The notes beneath the pieces were generated by a model. That model worked only from the letters and a program-made list of their open reading frames with translations, did not search any database and was not told the DNA's origin. The position numbers and the translations under genes are program-made. A DNA stretch of 27,500 bases from Neocallimastix lanati (nom. inval.) (Eukaryota > Neocallimastigomycota > Neocallimastigomycetes > Neocallimastigales > Neocallimastigaceae), in the NCBI GenBank assembly GCA_016946835.1, contig JACVTC010000085.1, positions 730,001 to 757,500 of the forward strand, in the 5' to 3' direction. This document shows positions 1-11,275 of the stretch, piece by piece. Every line of letters begins with the position of its first letter. The stretch's first letter is position 1.

Positions 1-712
1 ATACTCTTATTATTTATTATTTATTAATAAATACTCTTCTTATTATTTATTATTTATTATTTATTAATAAATACTCTTCTTATTATTTATTATTTATTAT
101 TTATTAATAAATACTCTTCTTATTATTTATTATTTATTATTTATTAATAAATACTCTTCTTATTATTTATTATTTATTATTTATTAATAAATACTCTTCT
201 TATTATTTATTATTTATTAATAAATACTCTTCTTATTATTTATTATTTATTATTTATTAATAAATACTATTTATTAATTATTTATTATTTATTATTTATT
301 AATAAATACTCTTCTTATTATTTATTTATTATTTATTAATAAATACACTTTTTATTATTTATTATTTATTAATAAATACTCTTCTTATTATTTATTATTT
401 ATTATTTATTAATAAATACTCTTCTTATTATTTATTATTTATTATTTATTAATAAATACTCTTATTATTTATTATTTATTAATAAATACTCTTCTTATTA
501 TTTATTATTTATTATTTATTAATAAATACTCTTCTTATTATTTATTATTTATTATTTATTAATAAATACTCTTCTTATTATTTATTATTTATTATTTATT
601 AATAAATACTCTTCTTATTATTTATTATTTATTATTTATTAATAAATACTCTTCTTATTATTTATTATTTATTAATAAATACTCTTCTTATTATTTATTA
701 TTTATTATTTAT
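1..712. repeat. 40-bp AT-rich minisatellite
   Basis: Tandem array of a 40-bp unit that begins ATACTCTTCT and continues with TTA/TTTA runs ending in AATAAATA. The ATACTCTTCT marker recurs at 31, 71, 111, 151 and 191. After that some units are shortened (for example 33 bp from 191 to 224) or altered. I count about 17-18 units. The left end is cut by the window edge and the right end fades into TTTATTATTC sequence. It contains no believable reading frame. Confidence 0.95.
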
Positions 713-861
713 TATTCAATTATTTATTATTCATAATTATTAGTTTTATTTATTTTATCTTTTATTTCTTATTAAATATTATATATATAATAATACAATA
801 TATTAATATAATATATTAGAATAATATTATAATATATGTATATAAAAGTAAAACAAAAAAG

Positions 862-892
<31 letters not shown>

Positions 893-975
893 TAATAATA
901 ATAATAATAATAAATAATAATAATAATAATAAATAATAATAATAATAATAATAAATAATAATAATAATAATAATA

Positions 976-1011
<36 letters not shown>

Positions 1012-1120
1012 TATAAAGGAGATATCACTCGATTCTTCTACTTTCAACTTTTCGGGAGAAGCGATTATATTATTTTTAATATTTATTTTTATTTATTTAG
1101 TAATAATAATTAGTTAATTA
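713..1120. repeat. AT-rich spacer with AAT microsatellite
   Basis: Positions about 861-1010 are an AAT trinucleotide repeat broken by AAAT interruptions. The low-complexity frames here (runs of I, Y or L) are translations of the repeat, not genes. The flanks are plain AT-rich DNA; nothing else is visible. Confidence 0.9.
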
Positions 1121-1280
1121 ACAGCTAAACAATTACACAATATAAAATATTTTACATTTATACTAATTTATGGTAAAGTTTTCATATAATAAAATATATA
1201 ACAGCTAAACAATTACACAATATAAAATATTTTACATTTATACTAATTTATGGTAAAGTTTTCATATAATAAAATATAAA
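1121..1280. repeat. 80-bp tandem duplication
   Basis: Positions 1121-1200 and 1201-1280 are two adjacent copies of an 80-bp segment starting ACAGCTAAAC. By eye they differ only at the second-last base (TATATA against TATAAA at the end). The near identity points to a recent duplication. Confidence 0.95.
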
Positions 1281-1500
1281 GTTTAATAAAATAGATATAA
1301 GATATACAGATATACTTAATAAAATGTTATAAAATATAATAAATATTAGTAATAAAATAAAAGTTATTTAATATAATAAATTATTAATAACACACAATGA
1401 ATTTCATATTTTTATGATATTTTCACTAGACACAATTACAATAATTTATCAATTTGCAGATTCCTTTTTTTTTTTTTTTTTTTGTATTTTTTAATTAAAT

Positions 1501-1640
1501 CATTGACTTCATCAGTTTTTGTTAATATTCTTTTTTTTTTCCAAACTCCTTAAATTTTCCTTTTGTAATTATTGTAAGATAAAAATCCTTGATTTCATCA
1601 GTTTTTGTTAATATTTTTTTTTTTTTTCAAACTCCTTAAA
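1501..1640. repeat. 55-bp imperfect direct repeat
   Basis: Positions 1501-1555 and 1587-1639 share the order TTCATCAGTTTTTGTTAATAT, T-run, CAAACTCCTTAAAT. They differ in T-run length and a few bases. The copies lie at the 3' end of the decayed transposase-like gene on the minus strand and may be a local duplication of its tail. Confidence 0.75.
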
Positions 1641-2860
1641 TTAAATAGAAAAAAGGTTTTTTGTAAAACAATTTTTTTTTAAGTAATTGTTAAAAGATTC
1701 TGAAGCATTATTTGTTATGTGGTTTATATCGTTATAATAATTCCAATATTAAATATCATATTTATATAATTAAGTCTTATTAAAAATATTCCAAAGAATT
1801 TAAAAAATGGAAATAATTATGTATTTGACATATAATTTTAATATAAATATAAATATCAAATATATATTCAGGATTTATAAAAGGAAAATTTGTAATAGAT
1901 TTATAAAACAAATGAATTTTATGATTATTTTCAACTTCATTATAACATAATTTATTTTTTTTTTTTTTTTTTTTTTTTTGAATTTCTAATGATCTTTTAT
2001 AATGCCATATACAATATTTAATAATAATATTAGGAAATATTTTAATGGCAGCATTGGATTTACCTTTTTCAAAATCACAATGCAAAATTTTTGGTGTAAC
2101 TATAATATTATTATTATATTTACTTGAATTCTTCTTTTTAATTCTTCAAATAACAAATTCATAGGTTGCTTGTTCTTTATTATTTAATATAGATAGTGAT
2201 GTGGCGTAAAAACAATTTATTTCTGGAGCGTATACTTTTGTTATAAACACTTGATAACCATATATTGGTGCAATATAAAATGTACCATCAGCAAACATAT
2301 TTTCGTTGTATTTAATAAAACAATTCTGTTTGGAATGGTGATTGAAAAATTATAATATTAGAATTTTTGAATATCATAAAATTTTCATCTCTTTCGTTTA
2401 TATAATATTCAGATTCATCTGGAATTTCATTAAATTTTGATATATCAGGAGGTAGTTTTTTTTTTTTTTTTTTTTGTATCTTGATATTTGGGATTTAATT
2501 GAATTATATTCAGGGCATATCAATCCAATTTCTTCAGATATTTCATTATATATATGCTTTGGATTTATATCAGATGGGATTGAGGTTTTTCTAATTTCAT
2601 TTTTCATTTTATGTTTTACTATTGAAACAGATGCATCATATTCTTTTTCCTAGATGAATATGTTTGTTTTCATAGTTTATTACTTTATTATTATCATTTA
2701 GAATAATCTATGATTTACATTTTTTTAACTGTTTCATATTCAGTACATTTGAATACTTTTGTATTATTCATTATATACCATAAATTAAATTTATATTTTC
2801 TGTTTACAATGATTTGGTTTTTTTCTTTACTAGTTTTTCCTTATTTCTAATTGACCATCC
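1640..2860 (-). pseudogene. FLYWCH-type / MULE transposase-like protein, decayed
   Basis: Minus-strand fragments in several frames add up to one protein in the expected order. A FLYWCH-like zinc-binding region is at about 2700-2820 (YKFNLWYI then KCTEYETVKK, with a stop). A linker with IRKTSIPSDINPKHIY and ICPEY is at about 2500-2610. The MULE transposase core has FADGTFYIAPIYGYQVF at about 2230-2300, HCDFEKGKSNAAIKIFPN with CIWHYKRSLEIQKNK at about 1970-2085, PFINPEYI at about 1870-1890, and TNNASESFNNYL near 1690-1720. It is broken by at least four frameshifts and stops, several at expanded A/T runs (about 2458-2475 and 1952-1979). Proteins of this layout are repeated in gut-fungal genomes, in my recollection. 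The ancestral function would be a Mutator-like transposase or a domesticated relative. No terminal inverted repeats were seen. Confidence 0.75.
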
Positions 2861-2924
2861 ATTTATTATAAATATTTTAAATTAAAAGTTTTATTTTTTA
2901 ATTTTTTTTTGTTTTAATCTATTT

Positions 2925-2952
2925 TTTTTATCTTATATTTTACTTTATTCTT

Positions 2953-2999
<47 letters not shown>

Positions 3000-3042
3000 T
3001 TTATTATTTATTTTTTTTTTTACTATAAATGTTAATAAAATT

Positions 3043-3076
<34 letters not shown>

Positions 3077-4925
3077 TTTAACCCTATCCTATTCATTTAT
3101 TTTTACAAGCCATATTGTAGTACATGAATAAATGATCAAACATAAATTATGTCGAAATGCAACACTCCCCAAAAAAATAAAGATAATAATAAAGTATATT
3201 TTTTTATTTTATATTTTACTTTATTATTTATTTATTTTTATTTTTTTTACTTTATTATTTATTTTTTTTTATTTTTTATTTTACTTTATTATTTATTTTT
3301 TTTTTTATTTTACTTTATTATTTATTTTTTTTTTATTTTACTTTTTTATTTATTTTTTTTTACTAAAATTAAATTATAAAAAAAAGAAAAAAAAATTTAA
3401 CCCTATCCTATTCATTTATTTTTACAAGCCACATTGTAGTACATGAATAAATGATCAAATAAAAATTATGTCGAAATGCAACACTCCCAAAAAAAATAAA
3501 GATAATAATAAAGTATATTTTTTTATTTTATATTTTACTTTATTATTGATTTATTTTTATTTTTTTTTTACTTTATTATTTATTTTTTTTTTATTTTTTA
3601 TTTTACTTTATTATTTATTTATTTTTTTTATTTTAGTTTATTATTTTTTTTTTTTTACTAAAAATGTTAATAAAATTATAAAAAAAAAAAAAAAAAATTT
3701 AACCCTATCCTATTCATTTATTTTGACAAGCCACATTGTAGTACAATGAATAAATGATCAAATAAAAATTATGTCGAAATGCCTCACTCCCAAAAAAATA
3801 AAGATAATAATAAAGTATATTTTTTTATTTTATATTTTACTTTATTATTTATTTATTTTTATTTTTTTTACTTTATTATTTATTTATTTTTATTTTTTTT
3901 ACTTTATTATTTATTTTTTTTTATTTTTTATTTTACTTTATTATTTATTTTTTTTTACTATAAATGTTAATAAAATTATAAAAAAAAAAAAAAAAAATTT
4001 AACCCTATCCTATTCATTTATTTTGACAAGCCACATTGTAGTACAATGGATAAATGATCAAATAAAAATTATGTCGAAATGCATCACTCCCAAAAAAATA
4101 AAGATAATAATAAAGTATATTTTTTTATTTTATATTTTACTTTATTATTTATTTATTTTTATTTTTTTTACTTTAATATTTATTTTTTTTTATTTTTTAT
4201 TTTACTTTATTATTTATTTTTTTTTTACTATAAATGTTAATAAAATTATAAAAAAAAAAAAAAAAAATTTAACCCTATCCTATTCATTTATTTTGACAAG
4301 CCACATTGTAGTTCATGAATAAATGATCAAATAAAAATTATGTCGAAATGCATCACTCCCAAAAAAATAAAAATAATAATAAAGTATATTTTTTTATTTT
4401 ATATTTTACTTTATTATTTATTTATTTTTATTTTTTTTACTTTATTATTTATTTTTTTTTATTTTTTATTTTACTTTATTATTTTTTTTTTTTTACTATA
4501 AATGTTAATAAAATTAAATTATAAAAAAAAAAAAAAAAAAAAAAATATAACCCTATCCTATTCATTTATTTTTACAAGCCATATTGTAAATGATCAAATG
4601 TAAATTATGTCGAAATGCATCACTCCTAAAAAAATAAAGATAATAATAAAGTATATTTTTTTATTTTATATTTTACTTTATTATTTATTTATTTTTATTT
4701 TTTTTTACTTTAATATTTATTTTTTTATTTTTTATTTTACTTTATTATTTTTTTTTTTTACTATAAATGTTAATAAAATTAAATTATAAAAAAAAAAAAA
4801 AAAAAAAAAATATAACCCTATCCTATTCATTTATTTTTACAAGCCATATTGTAAATGATCAAATGTAAATTATGTCGAAATGCAACACTCCCAAAAAAAA
4901 ATTAGAGATAATAAAAAAGTATAAT
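2925..4925. repeat. Satellite array of about 300-bp units
   Basis: Seven units, recognised by the start of AACCCTATCC at 3080, 3399, 3701, 4001, 4271, 4549 and 4814 (periods 319, 302, 300, 270, 278 and 265 bp). Each unit has three parts: a complex core of about 110 bp containing CAAGCCA, TGATCAAA and GTCGAAATGCA; a T-rich tract of about 130-170 bp built from TTTACTTTATTATTTATTT; and ACTATAAATGTTAATAAAATTATA followed by an A-run of 15-30. Length variation lies mainly in the T tract and A-run. Inside the core, TCATTTATT and AATAAATGA form a 9-bp inverted repeat (3093-3101 with 3127-3135 in the first unit). A 43-base T-run at 2955-2997 sits in the leading partial unit. Confidence 0.95.
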
Positions 4926-4978
4926 CATTTCTTGCTTGCTTTTAAATTGGGAAATTTAATATTGATGCCATATTTAAC

Positions 4979-5216
<238 letters not shown>

Positions 5217-5219
5217 TAT

Positions 5220-5424
5220 TGTTGTAGAATATGTTAAATGTATGAAAAATAAGCTTTAAATTATTGAAACATATCGTATTATAAATAATGTATAAGCCAC
5301 AATGTATTAATATAAAAGCATAAAAGCATTTAATTTAGAATAATTAAGTGCCAGTGACTCTTTATCATAAAATATATTAATAAAATTGACATAATTATAA
5401 ACCATAAATTCATGGCTCTTAACA
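5220..5424 (+). repeat. Left LTR-like direct repeat
   Basis: Matches 7255-7448 along its whole length. It carries one extra 10-bp block (a second AAAAGCATAA-type repeat) and scattered substitutions. It ends at CTCTTAACA; the sequence after it (GATTAAGAGTCTCATCTGACTCTTAA) can form a TTAAGAGT/ACTCTTAA hairpin, and no standard TGG primer-binding site is obvious. Confidence 0.75.
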
Positions 5425-6259
5425 GATTAAGAGTCTCATCTGACTCTTAAAAAAGATTATTAGCAAAAGAATCTTTTACCGGTAACAATATTATGTCAAA
5501 AAAAAAAAAAAAATTTTTTTAATTGAATTTTAAATTATGATAAAAACTGCTCATTATGTCAATTTTAGGAAAACTAATAAAATGATTGAAAAATTGAAGA
5601 AACTCGTAAAATATAAAACAGTTGATAAAAGGAAGTTACAGCATGTTAAATAGAATTCTAAAAATATAAAAATATTTATTTAATAATAAAAAAAAAAAAA
5701 ACACGCATAAACATATAAAAAAAAAAGAAAATTATATATTTTCATACTAGAGACTCTTAATTGAATTTATAATTTGATATTTTAATAAATAAACTTTTGG
5801 CTTTTAGTTATATAATATATCCATATTATATTACTAATAAACAGGAAGGAATCTACTATGTGATAGACTATTTTGCCCAATAAATATATAAAACAAAATT
5901 TTAATAATATAAATTAAGAAAATTTAAACAATCATATATTAGTTTGATTCTTATTAAAGAACAAAATACATTATTTAAAGTATAGTTATTTTAACACGTA
6001 TTTATACATATCCAACGGGTATATATTAATATAAACTACAATAATGGAGGAGACTGTATGTCAGAGATCCCATACAAAATAATTTAGAATAAAATATCCC
6101 AAATATTTTCAAGGGAAATATAATAGAATGGTAATTCCTAGGGTACATTCTAATAATAATAGTATTATTAAGCCTAGCGTGAAATAGGATCAGATAATAG
6201 CTAATTCAATATAATCATATTGCAAATCTTCGTGATGAAAGGTATAATAAAATAATAAA

Positions 6260-6333
6260 TATAGCCATGAGTTATATATAAATGGATGATGTTTATTATA
6301 ACCATGAGTTATATATATATGGATGATGTTTAT
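6260..6333. repeat. 37-bp tandem duplication inside the LTR-flanked element
   Basis: Positions 6260-6296 and 6297-6333 are adjacent copies of a segment containing CCATGAGTTATATATA and ATGGATGATGTTTAT. They differ at two or three positions. Confidence 0.9.
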
Positions 6334-7254
6334 TCATCAACAAACTATACTTATTGATTGAAAAATATTTCAAAGTTATTAAACTTATGTAAATTAATAT
6401 TATAATGATGAGAAAATACAAATATATAAAATCCTTTTAGAAATTTGGATTTTAGGGGGAAGTAGGTAAAATAAAATAAAAATTATAAAGTATTAAAGAA
6501 AAGTCTTTGAGCTAATTATTTAAAAATAACATTTATCTTAGAAATAAATAAAATAGCCTAATAGTGAAAATTAATACAAATTACCTTTCATGAAAAAAAA
6601 ATTAACTGAAATATTTGAATTCTAATTAATTATGTATCAATTTATTATTTATTAATAAGTTTAAATAACTAGAATAATATAATTAATTATAAATACAATC
6701 AATGTTAATACCCCAAGATTATGATTTATCAAGTGCACCAATATATAATTAACAAATTATTTTAATAGTTATCGCTAAAACGACAGAGCGAAAATATATA
6801 AAAGTTAGCACTAAATCTATAAAGAGGATTATAATTGAAAATGATGTAAAACCCAATATATAAGAGGTATTCATACAAATTGAGATGATATAATATCACC
6901 CTTCAAGAGAAAGGTTTCCATCATATAAATGGTAATATATAAACCATATACTATAAGAGATGTTTTAGATACATATAATATTAATGGTGTAATAATATTA
7001 AATATTTAGTTTTAGTGGGAAATTATTAGATTATAAATATATTTAAGAAATTATTTTAGCAATATTTAAATTAAATAATTAATATATTATAAAAAATATT
7101 TTATTTATGTAAAGTTAAAAGCTAATTTAGGATAGAAATATATATAACAGTTTAATAATATCAAGTTAATAGTGTAAAATAGGATAATTTTATATACACA
7201 TATTCACCAGTAAACCAATTTATTCATTATAGAATAACTAGGTTTAATGGGGAA

Positions 7255-7448
7255 TGTTAGAATATGTGAAATGTATAAAATAATCTTTAAATGTATTGAA
7301 ACATATTGTATTATAGAAAATATATAAGCCACAATATATTAATATAAAAGCATTTAATTTAGAATAATTAAGTGCTAGTAACTCTTTATCATAAAATGTA
7401 TTAATAAAATTGACATAATTATAAACCATAACTTCATGACTCTTAACA
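7255..7448 (+). repeat. Right LTR-like direct repeat
   Basis: 194-bp partner of 5220-5424. It starts TGTTAGAATATG and ends CTCTTAACA. A purine-rich AATGGGGAA lies immediately upstream (7246-7254), as expected for the start of second-strand synthesis. Confidence 0.75.
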
Positions 7449-7455
7449 ATTATTA

Positions 7456-7511
<56 letters not shown>

Positions 7512-7574
7512 TATTATTATTATTTATTATTATTATTTATTATTATTTATTATTATATATTATTATTATTATTA

Positions 7575-7630
<56 letters not shown>
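7449..7630. repeat. Interrupted ATT microsatellite
   Basis: ATT/TTA repeat with occasional TTTA and TATATT interruptions. It directly follows the right LTR-like repeat and is the probable other half of the microsatellite at 4981-5216. Confidence 0.9.
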
Positions 7631-7962
7631 GATATATGAATATATTTATTTATTAGGATGATATTCATTTTGCTGTTTCGTTATTTTTGATATTTTATTT
7701 TTTTAATATTATTTTATTGTTTAAAATTATTATTATAATTATATTTTATATTAATATTCATATCATCTTTTTGTGATTATCATCTGCTTCTTTCTCCACT
7801 TGGCATCATTTACAATCTTGTGTGACAAAGAATGACTAATAATAATAATAATAATGTTATTGATAATAATAATATATTAAAATATATAAAATAAAGTTAA
7901 TAAAAATGTATTTATTTTATATAAATTTTTATATATATTAATTAAAAGTGAAAAAAAAAATC

Positions 7963-8352
7963 TTAAATATTATTATAAATAAAATTCGGAGAATAAACAT
8001 GAATTAGAATTTTGAAATAAAATTTAATTTGGTAATAATAATTAATAATAATACTAATGAATAATAAATAATAAATAATAATAAAGTTATTCCATATTTA
8101 TTATTCCAATAATTAATATATATTAAAAAATTTTATAATGTAATTTAAATAATTAATAAAGTTCTATTTTAAATTTTTATTATTGTCCTTTGTTCCTACT
8201 ATTATTCAATTTAATATTAAATATTATTATAAATAAAATTCGGAGAATAAACATGAATTTGAATTTTTGAAATAAAATTTAATTTGGTAATAATAATTAA
8301 TAATAATAAGAATGAATAATGAATAATAAATAATAATAAAGTTATTCCATAT
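7963..8352. repeat. 136-bp dispersed direct duplication
   Basis: Positions 7963-8098 and 8217-8352 share a segment beginning TTAAATATTATTATAAAT, then AAATTCGGAGAATAAACATG, and ending AAAGTTATTCCATAT. Only a few substitutions and one or two indels are visible. The 118 bp between them is unrelated AT-rich DNA. Confidence 0.9.
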
Positions 8353-8517
8353 GATATGAAATGAAAATAAAAACCTTAATTATTAATAAATTATTTTATT
8401 AATAATTACATAAAAATAAATCAATTAATCACTTGATTAATTATCAGATGATTTATAAAATGATCAAAAAATAACGTGATATAAGATAAATTTATGTAAT
8501 ATCATAAATGGGGGAGG

Positions 8518-8577
8518 TGCATTTCGAAAAATTTCATTTCGGAAAGTTTCATTTTACATAAAAAGTTTCATTTCGCA
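8518..8577. repeat. CATTTCG motif cluster
   Basis: Four degenerate copies of TTTCATTTCGNAAA occur in 60 bp, next to a small GC island GGGGGAGGTGCATTTCG (8511-8527). On the minus strand this reads CGAAATGCACCTCC. That is close to CGAAATGCATCACTCC, found in every unit of the satellite at 2925-4925. Confidence 0.7.
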
Positions 8578-9509
8578 AAAAAAAAATTTAAAGTTAATAA
8601 ATAAATAAATTAATAATAAAACAAATAAATAATATATATAATTTAAATAAATAAATAAATAAATAAAAATAAATAAATAAAACTATAATAAATAAATAAA
8701 TTTAAAATTAAGTTTTTTTAAAAAAAAGAAAAATATTTATATACATATATATAATAAATATACATTATATAATAATTAATATTCATTAGAATTAAAGCTT
8801 TAAAAAAATAAAATATTTTATCATACATTTTAAATGTTCTATAATATATAATTAATAATAATTTTATATATATATAAATAAGTATTAATAATTTAAAAGA
8901 TGTATAAAGATAATAATTTAAAATATAACTATTAAAATTAAAAATAATTAAAAAATAATTATTATAAAGATTAAAAAATAATATATAAATAATTAATTGA
9001 TCATTTTACACCTTTTAAGTCCTTGCGCAGTATTTAAAAAAAATCTTAAATTACTAATAAATTTTTTTAATAAAAGAAATATTTATAAATAATTCAGTAA
9101 AAAAAAAAAAAAAAAAGATGAGGACATCATAAAAAAGGGAGTTAAAAGTAGCACAAAGTTAGGATGATTTTAAATAGTTTCTTATTTAATTCTTTATCTT
9201 CTTTATATTAAGTAGTATTAATGTATAGTTTTATCTATTTCTAATATGTAGACTTCTCAAAGTTGATCTTTTTGTATAGAAGTAAAGTTGGAAAAAAAGA
9301 AAAAGAGAAATTTCTAATTCTTTGAAATATTATTTATTTTTATAAGAATTCATTTTAAATATTTTTTTTTGGACTATAATGTAAAAATACTAATGGCTGA
9401 AATAATCTATTTTGTCCATTTATTTTATTGTAGTGGCGTGTATATTATAATATGTGGCGCATGGTTAAAGAAAAAGATTTTTGATTTTAATTATGAGACA
9501 TACATTACA

Positions 9510-9529
9510 CTAACCCCTTCAAGCCCAAG
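9510..9529 (-). promoter_or_regulatory. Polypurine tract and 3' LTR start of element A
   Basis: On the minus strand GGGCTTGAAGGGGTTAG is followed at 9509 by TGTAATGTATG, a usual LTR start. It lies just downstream of the chromodomain-like remnant, where a polypurine tract is expected. Without a second LTR the boundary is inferred. Confidence 0.5.
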
Positions 9530-9564
9530 TTTATATAGGAGAATTGTTGGAGATATTATTCAAG

Positions 9565-10500
9565 TGAGCTAGTATTTCAGAATAATAGCCGTCTTCGTCT
9601 ATAATCGAGGAATCCACCCATTTATTCGAAAACCCAGGCCTCTATGTAAGATACTAAATATTCACAATTGTGATTTTCTGGATTAATTCTGCAATTTAAA
9701 ATTGAATAAATTTCTGGAGAGTGATCTCTATCCAGAGAGAGACTTGTTCCGTTTAGTAAAGGGGTCCTAATTCACAAATATTAAAAATATCAAATTTACG
9801 TGGAAAAAGGGGAATTTGAAAGATTTGGTCGGTAATTATTAAATTTTAAGGCCTCCATAATTTCGAAAGGTCCGTATTTCCTCCCACATAATTTTGTTGA
9901 GGAGTTTGATTGGAATATAATTGGAAGGTCTTTTCACCCAAATTAGGTCTCCGACTTTGAAGGATGGAGGGAAACTTCTTTTAGAATCAGCGTAGTTCTT
10001 GTAGAGTTCTTGGGAAAGCCGTTAGTACGTGTTTTAGTTTTTTTTTCACATTCGCAGCAAAGTCTGGGATATGGTAAAACTTTTACCAGATGTAGAGATG
10101 GCAGAATTGCTGAGTGGTGAGAATGAAGGTAGAAACCCATTGAATACTGAGAATGGTGGTTGTCCCGTGGATGAATTCTTACTGTTGTTGCAAATAAATT
10201 CGATTAAATACAACCAATCCAACCAATCTTCAGAAGGGTAAGTAAACTCTAAGGAAACATCTAATGAATTGTTCGATGGACTGATTCAACCTCTCGACGT
10301 GTCCTACAGTAGTGTGATGACCGGTAGTAGTAGTGTTATGCTTAATAGAAAGGATACCCATTATTTTTTTTCCAATGTTCGCTTTGTGAACTGAGAACTA
10401 CGGTCAGTTATAATTTCAGTTGGTAGTCCATGAAGGTAGAAAACACTTTTAAGGAAAGCAATAGCAGCTTCGTTAGCAGTAGGAAGTCCTGGAAAGGCGT
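9565..10500 (-). pseudogene. Element A pol, integrase core end and possible chromodomain
   Basis: From 10500 downwards the minus strand reads FLKSVFYLHGLPTEIITDRS, which includes the second integrase catalytic Asp. GHVERLNQSIEQF with the catalytic Glu follows at about 10235-10290. YADSKR then SFKVGDLIWVKRPSNY, the C-terminal module after the integrase core, is at about 9935-10000. Further on, EYLVSY and, in another frame, NKWVDSSIIDEDG with SEILAHL (about 9575-9670) look like a chromodomain split by a frameshift. This marks A as a chromovirus-type element if correct. The region has several stops and cannot make the protein. Confidence 0.75.
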
Positions 10501-11273
10501 TGTAAAGATATCTTTATATCTTTAATAAATTTATGTAATACATTATTACATTAATTTATGTATGAAAATTTTGCAACGATATCTTGAATAAAATTATGTA
10601 ATTTACATTAATTTATGAATTAAAACATATTTCAATAAATTTATGTAAACGAAAAATCATACATCAAATTTACGTACATGAATTAAATACTTTAAATAAT
10701 TACTTCTCCTTAAATTAATCATTGAAATTTAAAATTATAAATTAGAACTTAAATTATTTAAATTTATATTTATTAAATATGAAATTAAAAAATTTAGTCA
10801 CAAAAAATTCGCCAAATCTGTTATTGTTAAATTTTTTATTTATTTAAATAGTATAGTTTAATATTATTAATAGTTTTTAGTTTAATTTTAAATTAGTTAA
10901 AATATTTAAATAGTTATAATAAAAAATAATTATAATAAAAAATAGTTAATTAGAAAATTATACTATAATTAGTTTTAGTTTAAATATTTTATTATTTTAT
11001 AAAATTAATTATTATTAATATTTAAATTGAATATATGTAAATTAAATTAATTTAATACATTAGAATATAATTAAAAAAAAAATATAAATACTGTAAATTT
11101 TCTTTAATTGAAAGAATGTAATTGTTATTTTTAACGATTTAATAGTTCATAACATAATAAGAACTATTTAATAAAGATTTTTTCATAAAACAATTATTTT
11201 TAATAAAAGAGTTTATTTTATAATATAGTGTTTTTGTATTATTATAATCTGTTTTAACATAAAACACTTTATA
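10501..11273. mobile_element. LTR-like insertion in element A integrase (outer)
   Basis: AT-rich segment with weak terminal inversion (TGTAAAG at the left, CTTTATA at the right). GGCGT at 10496-10500 recurs at the far side (11274-11275 plus 11892-11894) once the inner insertion is set aside. A 5-bp target duplication suggests an LTR-type insertion, probably a solo LTR with one mutated end. Integrase codons on the two sides fall in one frame when both insertions and the duplicated target are ignored. No coding frame is seen inside. Confidence 0.6.
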
Positions 11274-11275
11274 GG

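Larger units (their letters stand above)
5220..7448 (+). mobile_element. LTR-flanked degenerate element, probably Ty1/copia-like
   Basis: Two direct repeats of about 195-205 bp (5220-5424 and 7255-7448) bracket about 1.83 kb. They share TAAGCCACAAT, TTTAATTTAGAATAATTAAGTG, ACTCTTTATCATAAAAT and the ending CTCTTAACA. They differ at roughly 10% of positions plus small indels. The right copy starts TGTTAGAATATG directly after GGTTTAATGGGGAA, a purine-rich stretch like a polypurine tract. The TGTTAG...ACA ends resemble copia LTRs. The interior has no long reading frame. The only hint of coding is an IYMDDV-like stretch near 6315-6335, which is weak. Both sides are ATT microsatellite, so it probably inserted inside that repeat. 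A target duplication cannot be told apart from the repeat itself. Confidence 0.7.
7631..9500. other. AT-rich intergenic DNA with small repeats
   Basis: No supported gene. Runs of A, T and AAT/AATA dominate. Recognisable items are the 136-bp duplication at 7963/8217 and a short CATTTCG motif cluster at 8518-8577, listed separately. The last few hundred bases before 9509 may be the 3' LTR of element A, but no second LTR exists in the window to define its end. Confidence 0.8.

Noticed and set aside
772-1047. Minus-strand I/Y/L-rich frames
   Set aside because: AAT microsatellite translated; nothing but repeat.
3132-4789. Plus-strand frames beginning MSKC.TPKK with long F/I/Y/L stretches, one of 183 codons
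   Set aside because: They are translations of the satellite. The start is a fixed point in each core and the hydrophobic part is the T-rich tract, which lacks stops by composition. The 183-codon frame simply crosses two units.
7244-7429. Minus-strand 61-codon frame
   Set aside because: It lies antisense inside the right LTR-like repeat and has no recognisable motif.
9369-9572. Plus-strand 67-codon frame
   Set aside because: Antisense to the polypurine tract, LTR start and end of element A pol.
9943-10140. Minus-strand 65-codon frame with several Cys and His
   Set aside because: Out-of-frame reading of the element A integrase C-terminal region; the correct frame gives SFKVGDLIWVKR.
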